From Coriobacteriales bacterium (GTDB lineage: Bacteria > Actinomycetota > Coriobacteriia > Coriobacteriales > UBA8131): a DNA stretch of 13,003 nucleotides. The DNA is taken from contig JAITEK010000038.1 of assembly GCA_031282085.1 (NCBI GenBank), forward strand, positions 1 through 13,003, given 5' to 3'. Below the pieces are notes generated by a model. It made no database searches. It was not told the DNA's origin and saw nothing but the letters and a program-made list of their open reading frames with translations. The position numbers and the translations under genes are program-made. Shown here in pieces: positions 6,279 to 13,003 of this stretch; within the stretch, counting starts at the first letter, position 1, and every line of letters begins with the position of its first letter.

Positions 6279-8114
6279 TCACTCGTCGGTGAGGTAGGCG
6301 CCGGTTTGGCGGCTCCAGAGGTAGGCGTATTCGCCGCCGGCCGCTACCAGCTCGGCGTGCGTACCGTCCTCAACGACGCGGCCCTCATGCAGCACGATGA
6401 TGCGGTCGAGACTGGCGATGGTGCTCAGCCGGTGCGCCACCACGATGGATGTGCGCCCCTCCATGAGGTTGCGCAGCGCCTCCTGTATGAGCCGCTCGCT
6501 CTCGGAGTCGAGAGCCGAGGTCGCCTCATCGAGCACGAGGATGGGCCGGTCGGCGAGGATGGCTCGGGCGATGGCGACGCGTTGACGCTGCCCGCCGGAG
6601 AGTTTTACGCCGCGCTCGCCAGTTATCGTCTCAAACCCGTGGGGCAACTGCTCGATGAACTCAAGCGCGTTCGCTTTAAGCGCCGCCTCGCGTATCTGCT
6701 CCTCGGTGGCCGCCGGGCAACCGTAGGCGATGTTCTCACGCACCGTGCGATGGAACAGCAGCGGCTCCTGCGGCACGTAGGCGATCTGCTGACGCAGGCT
6801 CACCTGCGAGACCTGTGCGATGTCCTGCCCGTCGATGAGGATACGCCCTCCCTGGAGGTTGGAGAGACGCAGCAGCAGCGTTGTGAGCGTCGTCTTGCCA
6901 GAGCCGGAGCGTCCCACCAGGCCAAGCCGCTGCCCCGCGGGTATAAAAAGCGAGAAGTCGCGGAACACCTTGCTCTCCTCCTCGGCGTCCGCATACCAGA
7001 AGGTGAGGTCCTCACAGGCTATCTCACCACGCGTGACCGCAAGCTCGGCAGCATCGGGCACGTCGGCCACCAGCGTCGGCTCATCAAGCACCAAGGTCAT
7101 ATCATGCGCGTCGCCAAACCCGCGGTTGATCTGCTGGAACATCAGGTTGATACGGTTGAACTGCATCGTAAGCGCGTAGGTGTAGGAGAACATCATCACC
7201 AAAGTGCCCGCGCTGATGCCGAACCACGCGTTGCCTCCCGTGATGAAGACGACCACGAGCATCATGATGACAACGATGATTGCGCTGGTCACCGCCCCGC
7301 GCACGGTAGAAGCCCGCATGCGGATCGAGTCGGCGCGCACCACGTCGCGGTTGGCGGCGTCAAACAGCCCCCGCTCATAGGCCTCGCGCCCGTAGGTCTT
7401 GACCGCCTGGATGTTCGTGATGCTGTCGGACAGCTCGCCGGAAAGCGCGTTTTGCGCCGCGGCCGCCGTGCTGTTGAGCGGCAGCACCCGCTTATACATG
7501 AGGTAGGCCACCGTAACGTAGATAATGAGCAGCGCCACAAGAATGCCCACGTACAGCGGCACCGTCCCCACCAGCATCATCACCGTGAACACAGCCGTCA
7601 TGACAACGGGGATAACGGCGTAGATGAGGTTTTCCATCAGCATGGCGTAGCCGCTCATGAACTTCTGCGTCTGGCTCACAAGCGAGCCGCCGAAGCGGTT
7701 GGAGTGGAAGGTCATGGATTGGTTGGAGAGCGTGTCGAAGGCGCGCGTTGCCAGCAGATAGTTGGCGCGAATCTCGAGCTTCCACACGCTGTAGTCCTGA
7801 AGCTTACTGCTCACTTGCCCCAGCACGTTAACGCCGATGAGCAGCAGGATGTATGGGCCAAAGACCTCGAATACCTCGCTGGGCGCAACCGTTGTGGTGG
7901 TGACTTTGTCGATGATGAGCGCCACCACGTACGGGTTGCCGAAGGAGAGGAAGAACACAAAGCCGAGCGTCGCAAGCACCGAGAGCGCAAACATCGCCCC
8001 CTGCGGCCGCGTGGCCTGCCAATAGAAGTACAGCGTCCGCAGCACAACAGACACCTTGCGCGGCGCCTTGCGCCCCACGCGCTGAGAACTTTGGTCTGTA
8101 GGAGGAACATCCAT
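6279..8114 (-). CDS. ABC exporter half-transporter (fused membrane and ATPase domains)
   Basis: This encodes a 611-aa type IV ABC exporter subunit of the MsbA/LmrA/BmrA kind, acting in the cytoplasmic membrane as a homo- or heterodimer to expel lipids, drugs or peptides. The N-terminal half has about six membrane segments (from about residue 38 to 320). The C-terminal nucleotide-binding domain has Walker A GRSGSGKT at 401-408, Q-loop Q449, signature LSGGQ at 505-509, Walker B ILVLDE at 525-530 with the catalytic glutamate E530, and H-loop H561 in VVAHRLST. All catalytic residues are intact, so it could act as a homodimer. I chose the ATG at 8114-8112 because GGAGGG precedes it closely (about 4 nt). 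The frame stays open to a GTG at 8150 without a ribosome site. It is a single gene, divergent from the pilus operon, and ends beside repeat copy 2. The substrate is unknown. Confidence 0.93.
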   Translation of the reverse strand: MDVPPTDQSSQRVGRKAPRKVSVVLRTLYFYWQATRPQGAMFALSVLATLGFVFFLSFGNPYVVALIIDKVTTTTVAPSEVFEVFGPYILLLIGVNVLGQVSSKLQDYSVWKLEIRANYLLATRAFDTLSNQSMTFHSNRFGGSLVSQTQKFMSGYAMLMENLIYAVIPVVMTAVFTVMMLVGTVPLYVGILVALLIIYVTVAYLMYKRVLPLNSTAAAAQNALSGELSDSITNIQAVKTYGREAYERGLFDAANRDVVRADSIRMRASTVRGAVTSAIIVVIMMLVVVFITGGNAWFGISAGTLVMMFSYTYALTMQFNRINLMFQQINRGFGDAHDMTLVLDEPTLVADVPDAAELAVTRGEIACEDLTFWYADAEEESKVFRDFSLFIPAGQRLGLVGRSGSGKTTLTTLLLRLSNLQGGRILIDGQDIAQVSQVSLRQQIAYVPQEPLLFHRTVRENIAYGCPAATEEQIREAALKANALEFIEQLPHGFETITGERGVKLSGGQRQRVAIARAILADRPILVLDEATSALDSESERLIQEALRNLMEGRTSIVVAHRLSTIASLDRIIVLHEGRVVEDGTHAELVAAGGEYAYLWSRQTGAYLTDE

Positions 8115-8212
8115 AGTCCCTCCATTGTAAAGCACCGGACGACTACGCACAGAGCGGATTCGTGCGTCGCGCTACGCGCTCTCGGCATGAAGATGGCGCT
8201 TGCACAGCCAAA

Positions 8213-8236
8213 GATTCCCAGGCAAGCCCGGGAACG
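8213..8236. repeat. Degenerate half-unit of the palindromic repeat
   Basis: TTCCCAGG (8215-8222) pairs with CCCGGGAA (8227-8234) at 7 of 8 positions, loop CAAG. It keeps the GATTC start, the CAAGCCC core and the GAACGAC end of hairpin one of copy 1. It is short and imperfect, so chance similarity is possible. Confidence 0.35.
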
Positions 8237-8251
8237 ACAAAAGAAGGTGGG

Positions 8252-8273
8252 ACACCAGAAGAACACCAGAAGA
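8252..8273. repeat. Perfect 11-bp tandem duplication
   Basis: ACACCAGAAGA occurs at 8252-8262 and again at 8263-8273 without change. It lies about 60 bp upstream of the pilus promoter candidate. It could be a recent slippage product or a pair of regulator sites. Confidence 0.6.
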
Positions 8274-8311
8274 GGCGGGCAATTTGCTAAAGAAAAATCA
8301 AAACTTGTTCC

Positions 8312-8337
8312 CCACTTAATCTATTTAGTGGTATGAT
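8312..8337 (+). promoter_or_regulatory. Candidate extended -10 promoter of the pilus operon with overlapping dyad
   Basis: TGG directly before TATGAT (TG at 8329-8330, -10 at 8332-8337) is an extended -10 element with a 5 of 6 consensus hexamer. No good -35 sits at 17 nt; TTGTTC at 8305-8310 is 21 nt away. An imperfect dyad CCACT...AGTGG (8312-8316 with 8327-8331, 8 of 10 arm positions matching) overlaps the promoter and could be an operator. Initiation would be near 8344. Confidence 0.5.
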
Positions 8338-8372
8338 TACCCCGTTGCCACTCGTTGGTTGTGTTTTGCGTG

Positions 8373-8402
8373 CCTGTTGTGCGCGTCAACAGGGGCAACA
8401 GG
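8373..8402 (+). promoter_or_regulatory. Leader stem-loop with two alternative 3' arms upstream of pilC
   Basis: CCTGTTG (8373-8379) pairs perfectly with CAACAGG (8387-8393) around a 7-nt loop. A second identical CAACAGG follows at 8396-8402, so two exclusive pairings are possible. It lies in the pilus leader, about 40 nt before the pilC start. It does not show c-di-GMP riboswitch hallmarks. Confidence 0.35.
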
Positions 8403-8442
8403 GCCTGTAACTGTAACATAAACGAACAAGGCAGGGCAGGGC

Positions 8443-9642
8443 ATGCCGCTTTACAAGTATAGTGCCGTAACTCTTGATGGCTCTAAGCACACTGGCAGCG
8501 TCGAGGCCGCGACCGTCGATGCACTTGCGGCTACCCTCAAACAGCAGAACCTGTTCCTCACCAAGTGGAGCACCAGCAAGCCAAAACAGGAGACGCGCAA
8601 GCTCAAGACCGACGAGGTTGCCGATTTCTGTCGCCAGTTGGGCGCCATGCTCTCGGCCGGCATCATGCTCATCCGCGCCATGAACATCCTTGCCCAGCGC
8701 AACCTCAAACCTCACATCAAGAAGATATATGACGACGTGATCCTCGACCTGCAACGCGGCGCCACGCTCTCCGAGGCGATGGCCAACCGCGGACGCGCCT
8801 TCCCCGAGTTGCTCGTGAACATGATCCGCGCCGGCGAGAACACCGGCAAACTCGACGCAACCTGCCAGAAGATGGCCGTCACCTACGACAAGGAGCATCG
8901 CCTCAACGCAAAGGTCAAGCAGGCGATGGTCTACCCCATCATCCTCGTGGTGCTCATCATCGGCGTGGTGCTCATCATCTTCACCTTTGTGTTGCCGCAG
9001 TTCATGGGCCTGTTTGAGAGCATGGAGCTGCCGTTGCCCACCAAGATCGTCATGGGTATCTCGGACTTCCTCATCGCGTGGGGGGTGTGGCTGCTCATCG
9101 GGGTTGTCGCCGCCGTCGCAGGTATTGTCACGCTGCTGCGCCAACCGGGGCCACGCAAGGCTTACGACCACTTCAAACTCAGACTACCCCGCATAGGGAT
9201 GCTGCTGCGCATCATCTACACGGCGCGCTTTGCCCGCACCCTCTCCTCGCTGTACGTGAGCGGTATCTCGATGATACAGGCGCTCACCATCGCACGCACC
9301 ACCATCGGCAATACCTACATCGCGGCGCAGTTCGACGGCGTCATCGAGGCGCTCGGCAACGGGCGCACGCTTTCTCAGGCACTCGCCACCGTTGACGGGT
9401 TTGAGATGAAGCTGCGCTCCACCGTCCTCATCGGTGAGGAGAGCGGCAACCTCGAGAACATGCTCGAGTCGGTTGCCGACCAGTACGAATACGACTCCGA
9501 GATGGCTACGCAGAGCCTCGTGACGCTCATAGAGCCGGTGCTCATCGTGTTCATGGCCGTCATCGTCGCCTTCGTCATCATCTCGGTGCTCATGCCGATC
9601 TTCCAGCTCTACACCAACATCGGTGCGGAGGGTGGTCTGTGA
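8443..9642 (+). CDS. pilC: Type IV pilus inner-membrane platform protein (PilC/GspF family)
   Basis: This encodes a 399-aa polytopic protein that forms the membrane platform on which the extension ATPase acts to assemble pilin. It shows the two repeated T2SSF domains: about residues 60-190 (FCRQLGAMLSAGIMLIRAM, with GENTGKLD at 131-138) and about 263-390 (FARTLSSLYVSGISMIQAL, with GEESGNLENML at 331-341). Membrane segments are at about 164-190, 210-232 and 362-388. Length and architecture are standard. The ATG at 8443 follows a G-rich stretch GGCAGGGCAGGG that can serve as a ribosome site. It is the first gene of the operon, and its TGA overlaps the pilM start. Secretion-system GspF and pilus PilC are homologous; the pilM/N/O neighbours argue for a type IV pilus. 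Confidence 0.93.
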   Translation: MPLYKYSAVTLDGSKHTGSVEAATVDALAATLKQQNLFLTKWSTSKPKQETRKLKTDEVADFCRQLGAMLSAGIMLIRAMNILAQRNLKPHIKKIYDDVILDLQRGATLSEAMANRGRAFPELLVNMIRAGENTGKLDATCQKMAVTYDKEHRLNAKVKQAMVYPIILVVLIIGVVLIIFTFVLPQFMGLFESMELPLPTKIVMGISDFLIAWGVWLLIGVVAAVAGIVTLLRQPGPRKAYDHFKLRLPRIGMLLRIIYTARFARTLSSLYVSGISMIQALTIARTTIGNTYIAAQFDGVIEALGNGRTLSQALATVDGFEMKLRSTVLIGEESGNLENMLESVADQYEYDSEMATQSLVTLIEPVLIVFMAVIVAFVIISVLMPIFQLYTNIGAEGGL

Positions 9643-10547
9643 TGAGTATCTCGCTGTACTGCACCCCCACCCAATTGCTCTTGCTCTCTGGCAACATAAG
9701 CGGGCAAAAAGCGACGATTGAGGAGTTTCGCATCATCCCGCTGCCCGGGCAGGCGATGATAAACGGCGTTATCACCGACAAAGACGCGATGACGCGCTTC
9801 TTGCAGGAGGTCATGCAGCAGTTTGGGCCCTACAACCAAGACGCTATCCTCGTGCTGGAGAGCAACAATATCCGCACAAAGATCATGACGCTGCCCCGCG
9901 TGAGAGAGAACAAGCTGCTCCCCTTTGTGCAGCAGGACTTCGGCGAGATAAGCGGGAGTGGTGATGACATCTTTGACTTCACCGTTCTCAGACCCAACCC
10001 CACCGAAGGCGGCCTTGAGGTCTTGGGCATCGCCGCCGGCAAGGTGCTGCTGCAAAACTACATCGACGTATTCACCGCGGTCGGCTTTAAGCTCAAACGC
10101 ATCGACGTGGGCAGCAACGCCCTGTCCAAATTCGCGCATTTTGCGCCCCAGCTGCAATCGGACAGCTGCATCCTGGTGCACGTAGACGACGTGACCCTGG
10201 GCATCACCCTGTTTGAGCAGGGCTTCTACCGCATCTCTCAGAAATACCGCCTCCTCAACCCACCCGGCACCGAAGAGCGAGGCCGCGAGATCATCAGCAA
10301 CATCTCCTCCATGGTGCAGTTCCAACGGTCCCAACGCAGGAATATCTCCATCGACGCCATTCATGTTCTCGGCGTGCCCAGCGACGCCATGCCGTCGTTT
10401 GCGGAGGCAACGCGGTTTTTGGAGATACCCCTGTTCACGCTTTCTCTCGACGAACAAATCTCACTGACGGGCAAGGCGCACTTTGAGCAGGCATCCTTCA
10501 TCAGCTCAAAGTACCTCTATAACCTCGGTGCGATGATGCGGAAATAG
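9642..10547 (+). CDS. pilM: PilM-like pilus assembly protein with degenerate actin-like motifs
   Basis: This encodes a cytoplasmic protein of about 301 aa at the position of PilM, which normally binds the PilN tail and couples the PilN/O complex to the ATPase. Similarity is mostly to fold and context. The LESNNIRTKIMTLPRVRENKLLPFVQQDF block matches the PilM 'Ip.vr..eL...v..e' region, and VGFKLKRIDVGSNALSKF resembles the 'vDve.fAL.ra' strand-helix. The canonical DIGSSSVK, DIGA and LSGGGA-type nucleotide motifs are replaced (ISLYCTPTQ, VHVDDVTLG, VLGVPSDAM), so ATP binding is doubtful. It is shorter than the usual 350 or so residues. The start is either ATG 9642 (TGATG overlap with the pilC stop) or the adjacent GTG 9639; GGAGG at 9627-9631 serves both. 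The gene ends 8 nt before pilN. Confidence 0.75.
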   Translation: MSISLYCTPTQLLLLSGNISGQKATIEEFRIIPLPGQAMINGVITDKDAMTRFLQEVMQQFGPYNQDAILVLESNNIRTKIMTLPRVRENKLLPFVQQDFGEISGSGDDIFDFTVLRPNPTEGGLEVLGIAAGKVLLQNYIDVFTAVGFKLKRIDVGSNALSKFAHFAPQLQSDSCILVHVDDVTLGITLFEQGFYRISQKYRLLNPPGTEERGREIISNISSMVQFQRSQRRNISIDAIHVLGVPSDAMPSFAEATRFLEIPLFTLSLDEQISLTGKAHFEQASFISSKYLYNLGAMMRK

Positions 10548-10555
10548 GGGGGTCT

Positions 10556-11245
10556 GTGGCCGGGTACAAAAAGGACATCAACCTCCTCGACGCGATGGCG
10601 CAGAAGACCGCGCGGGTAAGCCCGCTTGCGGTGGCTGTGCCGGTTGTCGTGTTCCTGGTGCTGGGCGTCTTTATCGCGCTGGGCGTCACCTGGTATACCT
10701 CGACCACCACCCTGCTCTCCGCCGAGCGCACCAGCCTCCAGCAGTATCTGGAAAGCGCACGTCTTAACGAAGCCCAGAATAAGGCTGAGGAGCTTAAGGC
10801 GCAGGCCATCGAGATGCAAGGGCTCGCCGGCATGGTCAAGGACACGCTTTACAGCCTCTCGAGTTACCCCGACCTGTACGAGGAGCACTTCGACTTCATC
10901 TTTGAGCTCGCTGGCGACAACATAGAGCTCGCCGACTACCGCTACGACCGACGGACCGGCGTCCTGAGCTTCTCGGCGACCTCGCCATCCGTGCGCCACA
11001 TACCGTATTTTGTCCAGGGCCTGCGTGAGAGCAACTATTTCTCCGACATCCAATACCAGGGATACGTAAAGGGCGTCCGCACCGAGGATGGGGAGCCGGT
11101 AATCAACGCCACCACCGATGTGACCACCATCCCCACCATCGAGGTGACCGAGTACCGCTACGAGATCACCTGCAAGCTCACCGGGCCAGCCCCCGCTCTG
11201 CCTCCGTTGGAGACCGACGAGGTGCAGGAAGGGGGTGAGGGCTGA
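10556..11245 (+). CDS. pilN: PilN-like type IV pilus alignment protein
   Basis: This encodes a 229-aa bitopic membrane protein. The cytoplasmic tail carries INLLDA (residues 8-13), matching the conserved PilN INLLP tail that docks into PilM. One membrane segment is at about 22-46, then a coiled coil (about 50-90), then an ectodomain whose alpha/beta pattern fits the PilN/PilO ferredoxin-like fold, ending in a Pro/Glu-rich tail. PilN pairs with PilO to link the cytoplasmic motor to the envelope part of the machine. The GTG at 10556 is used. The ribosome site is a run of G (AGGGGGG, 10546-10552) that starts inside the pilM stop codon and lies unusually close, about 3 nt. The stop overlaps the pilO ATG by one base, which points to translational coupling. 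Confidence 0.8.
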   Translation: MAGYKKDINLLDAMAQKTARVSPLAVAVPVVVFLVLGVFIALGVTWYTSTTTLLSAERTSLQQYLESARLNEAQNKAEELKAQAIEMQGLAGMVKDTLYSLSSYPDLYEEHFDFIFELAGDNIELADYRYDRRTGVLSFSATSPSVRHIPYFVQGLRESNYFSDIQYQGYVKGVRTEDGEPVINATTDVTTIPTIEVTEYRYEITCKLTGPAPALPPLETDEVQEGGEG

Positions 11246-12267
11246 TGTTCTTCCTTAACCTGATCCCTCCCACGGAACAAGCCGGGCAGCCCGCGGTACA
11301 GCCGCTCAAACCCGGGCGCGCCAAAACCGCGACGCCCAAAGAGCCGAGCGCGCTTAAAAAGGCCTTTGACAAGTTGAGCCTGCGCGAGCGCATCATGCTG
11401 GCGGCGCTTGCCGTCATCGCGGTGGTGGCCGTAGTGGTCTTTCTCGTCGTACTGCCCGCCCTCAACCAGATAAGCGAGCTTGAGGCCGAGGTAAGCGCCC
11501 TGCAACAGCAAAAAAGCGAGGTGCACATCGAGCCCGACCGCACGGCGGAATACCAGGAGGCCTACGACGCCGCAGTATTGGACTTTGAGAACTATCGGCG
11601 GTTTTACTACCCCTTTATGGACCCCGAGACCATCGACAGAACCGTAACGAACATGCTGCTCGCAAACGACCTTGAGCCGGTGCTTCTCACCATGAGCACG
11701 CTCCAGCTTGAGGTTGTGCCGGGCTACTCGGCCGCGCAGACCCTCGTACCCCGCCCGGTTCCCGTTGAGGAGGACGAAGGGGACGAGGCGAAGGCTGAAG
11801 GTGCCGAGGGCGAGGCCGGAGCCGGAGCTGAGGGCGCTGAGGGCGAGGCTGGAGCCGGTGCCGAGGGCGCCGAGGGCGAGGCCGGAGCTGAGGGCGCCGA
11901 GGACGAAGCGGAAGGCAGCCGAAGCGGCAACCTGGCCGCCGCGGCCGAGGACGCTGGCGGGCTCACTGACGAGAGCAGCACCGAGGGCGAGGCGCCCGAG
12001 GGCTCGCTGATTTACTGCTACACGGTAAACGTCGAGGCAACGGGCTGGATGTACCAGATGTTCTCCTTCCTCGAGAGCGCACGGAGCATCACCGCCATGG
12101 AAATCGTCTCTTACTCCTACAAGTCGCCGGAGGAAGTATCCCTCAGCACGGCAAAAACAGGGACTGCCGAGGTGGAGGAGCCAGAAGGTGGTACTATCAT
12201 CATGCAGATTAAGCTCTACGTCTTTGTCGGCGGTGAGTTAACCGCGACTGGCACAAACGCCAGCTGA
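11245..12267 (+). CDS. pilO: PilO-like type IV pilus protein with long acidic repeat linker
   Basis: This encodes a 340-aa bitopic membrane protein, longer than typical PilO (about 200 aa). A cytoplasmic N-terminal tail of about 47 residues precedes one membrane segment (about 48-70). A coiled coil (72-95) and a first alpha/beta half (100-160) follow. A linker of about 85 residues rich in Ala, Gly and Glu (about 167-252) leads to the second alpha/beta half (253-340). The fit to PilO rests on position after pilN, topology and fold pattern rather than strong motifs. The linker contains repeats of EGEAGAGAEGA and interrupts what would normally be a compact ferredoxin-like fold. The start overlaps the pilN stop as TGATG, with GAAGGGGG upstream. 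A gap of 29 nt separates it from pilB. Confidence 0.72.
   Translation: MFFLNLIPPTEQAGQPAVQPLKPGRAKTATPKEPSALKKAFDKLSLRERIMLAALAVIAVVAVVVFLVVLPALNQISELEAEVSALQQQKSEVHIEPDRTAEYQEAYDAAVLDFENYRRFYYPFMDPETIDRTVTNMLLANDLEPVLLTMSTLQLEVVPGYSAAQTLVPRPVPVEEDEGDEAKAEGAEGEAGAGAEGAEGEAGAGAEGAEGEAGAEGAEDEAEGSRSGNLAAAAEDAGGLTDESSTEGEAPEGSLIYCYTVNVEATGWMYQMFSFLESARSITAMEIVSYSYKSPEEVSLSTAKTGTAEVEEPEGGTIIMQIKLYVFVGGELTATGTNAS
11806..11898 (+). repeat. In-frame tandem repeat in pilO (33, 33 and 27 bp units)
   Basis: Units at 11806-11838 and 11839-11871 both encode EGEAGAGAEGA (residues 188-209). A shorter unit at 11872-11898 encodes EGEAGAEGA, lacking two residues, and a decayed unit EDEAEG follows. The units differ mainly at third codon positions. 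The unit lengths are multiples of three, so copy-number change would keep the frame. Confidence 0.85.
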
Positions 12268-12296
12268 CCCGACAGCATAGCGGAAGGTAACAAGAC

Positions 12297-13003
12297 ATGG
12301 CGGAAATGAGACAGATACGCATAGGCGACCTTCTCAAGGAGTACGGCTACATCAACGACGAGCAGCTTGAACGGGCGCTCGAATACCAGAAGTACAACAA
12401 CATCCGTCTTGGCCAGGCCGTTATCGACCTCGGTTTTGTGACCGAGGAGGAGGTGCTGCTCGCGCTGTCCCACAAGCTTGGGCTGCCCAAGGTAAAGGTT
12501 GAGACTTTGCGCGTCGACACAAACGCCGTCGCGCAGATACCCCGCTCCATGGCCGAGCGCGACACCGCCATTGCCGTCGCCGAGGACGGCGACATGCTGG
12601 ATGTGGTCATCAACGACCCCATCAACCTCTACGCCATCGAGGACATCCAGCGGGCGACGCAAAAGCAGCTGCGCCTGATGATAGGCGACGCGGAATCCAT
12701 CAACACCGCCATTGCCCACTACTACAGCGAGGTTGAGGCGCGCGAGGCCGTGAGCAGGGCGGATAGCGTCTACTCCTCGCTGATGCCCGAGATCGAGCAG
12801 ATCAACACCGTGGAAGTGGGCGACGACAGCACGCCGGTGGTGAACCTGCTCAACAGCCTCATGCTGCGCTCCTACAGCAGCGGAGCCTCCGACCTGCACA
12901 TCGAGCCCTTCGACAACGTGAGCAAGATACGTATGCGCGTGGACGGCGCGCTCATCGAATACGCGGATATGCCGCCGAACATCCACAGCGCGCTCATCGT
13001 GCG
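12297..13003 (+). CDS. pilB: Type IV pilus extension ATPase PilB, N-terminal part (3' end outside window)
   Basis: This is the first 235 codons of a GspE/PilB-family hexameric ATPase that drives pilus polymerisation from the cytoplasm. Residues 8-60 form a MshEN-type domain: RIGDLLKEYGYINDEQL...Q (8-31), a 5-residue spacer, then RLGQAVIDLGFVTEEEV...K (37-60), matching the two 24-residue c-di-GMP-binding motifs known for MshE. The N2 domain begins near 170 with VNLLNSLMLRSYSSGASDLHIEP, followed by KIRMRVDGAL, the usual entry to the T2SSE core. Walker motifs lie beyond the right edge. I chose ATG 12297 because GGAAGG (12282-12287) precedes it by 9 nt. The ATG at codon 4 is a less likely alternative. 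It is the last visible gene of the operon. The family could also be GspE, but the pilM/N/O context favours PilB. Confidence 0.92.
   Translation, partial: MAEMRQIRIGDLLKEYGYINDEQLERALEYQKYNNIRLGQAVIDLGFVTEEEVLLALSHKLGLPKVKVETLRVDTNAVAQIPRSMAERDTAIAVAEDGDMLDVVINDPINLYAIEDIQRATQKQLRLMIGDAESINTAIAHYYSEVEAREAVSRADSVYSSLMPEIEQINTVEVGDDSTPVVNLLNSLMLRSYSSGASDLHIEPFDNVSKIRMRVDGALIEYADMPPNIHSALIV

Larger units (their letters stand above)
8115..8442. other. Divergent intergenic region between the ABC exporter and the pilus operon
   Basis: No gene is supported here. The region holds a GC-rich dyad around 8166-8182, a degenerate half-unit of the window's palindromic repeat (8213-8236), a perfect 11-bp tandem duplication (8252-8273), an AT-rich promoter zone (about 8281-8340) and the pilus leader (about 8344-8442). 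Confidence 0.65.

Noticed and set aside
8124..8129. TACAAT on the minus strand as the -10 of the ABC exporter
   Set aside because: It lies 9 nt from the ATG, so transcription would begin at or beyond the GGAGGG ribosome site; no -35 supports it.
6306..8336. A 676-codon open frame on the plus strand, opposite the ABC exporter
   Set aside because: It mirrors the exporter's third-position GC bias, is rich in His, Arg and Glu without any domain, and the opposite strand has complete ABC motifs.
8344..8442. A c-di-GMP (GEMM) riboswitch in the pilus leader
   Set aside because: The leader is short and lacks the conserved GEMM core; only a simple hairpin with alternative arms is visible.
8386..9171. 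A 261-codon minus-strand frame opposite pilC, and similar frames at 9609-10457 and 12216-12986
   Set aside because: They lie wholly or mostly opposite well-supported pilus genes, with shadow composition and no motifs.

Overview
The window looks like the chromosome of a GC-rich bacterium. Likely candidates are an anaerobic Actinomycetota of the Coriobacteriia type or a related monoderm. This is an inference from the GC-rich third codon positions, the Tat-type lipoprotein signal, the formate/nitrite channel, an L,D-transpeptidase with a VanW/YkuD-like architecture, and a COG1101-type ABC ATPase. No rRNA or marker gene confirms it. I see no tRNA, rRNA, CRISPR array, transposase or phage gene.

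Layout. Positions 1-365 hold the C-terminal end of an ABC transporter ATPase entering from the left. Positions 366-751 are non-coding, with a hairpin, a good promoter candidate and a structured leader. Positions 752-1525 encode an SDR oxidoreductase. A convergent minus-strand operon follows (5927 down to 1729): a formate/nitrite-family channel, a membrane-anchored L,D-transpeptidase and a Tat/lipobox peptide-binding protein, separated by only 16 and 19 nt. Positions 5928-6278 are non-coding, with the promoter of that operon and a palindromic repeat. Positions 6279-8114 (minus) encode an ABC exporter half-transporter. Positions 8115-8442 form a divergent regulatory region. From 8443 to the right edge runs a tightly coupled plus-strand type IV pilus assembly operon: pilC (platform), a pilM-like gene, a pilN-like gene, a pilO-like gene and the 5' part of pilB (extension ATPase).

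How the genes work together. The pilus genes form one inner-membrane assembly module. PilB carries a recognisable MshEN c-di-GMP-binding tandem motif at its N terminus, which suggests second-messenger control of pilus extension. The PilM-like protein appears to have lost the nucleotide-binding motifs of the actin-like fold. The PilO-like protein has a long acidic Ala/Gly/Glu linker built from DNA tandem repeats. No pilin, prepilin peptidase or PilT lies in the window; they may follow to the right.

The most unusual non-coding signal is an intergenic repeat of about 165 bp in two inverted copies (1526-1687 and 6099-6267). Each copy follows a stop codon. Each is made of two inverted hairpins within a larger dyad, with compensating base changes between copies, so it resembles a REPIN or small MITE. 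A degenerate half-unit may lie at 8213-8236. I found no clearly new defence or mobile system here; the findings are leads at the level of repeats, regulation and protein variants.
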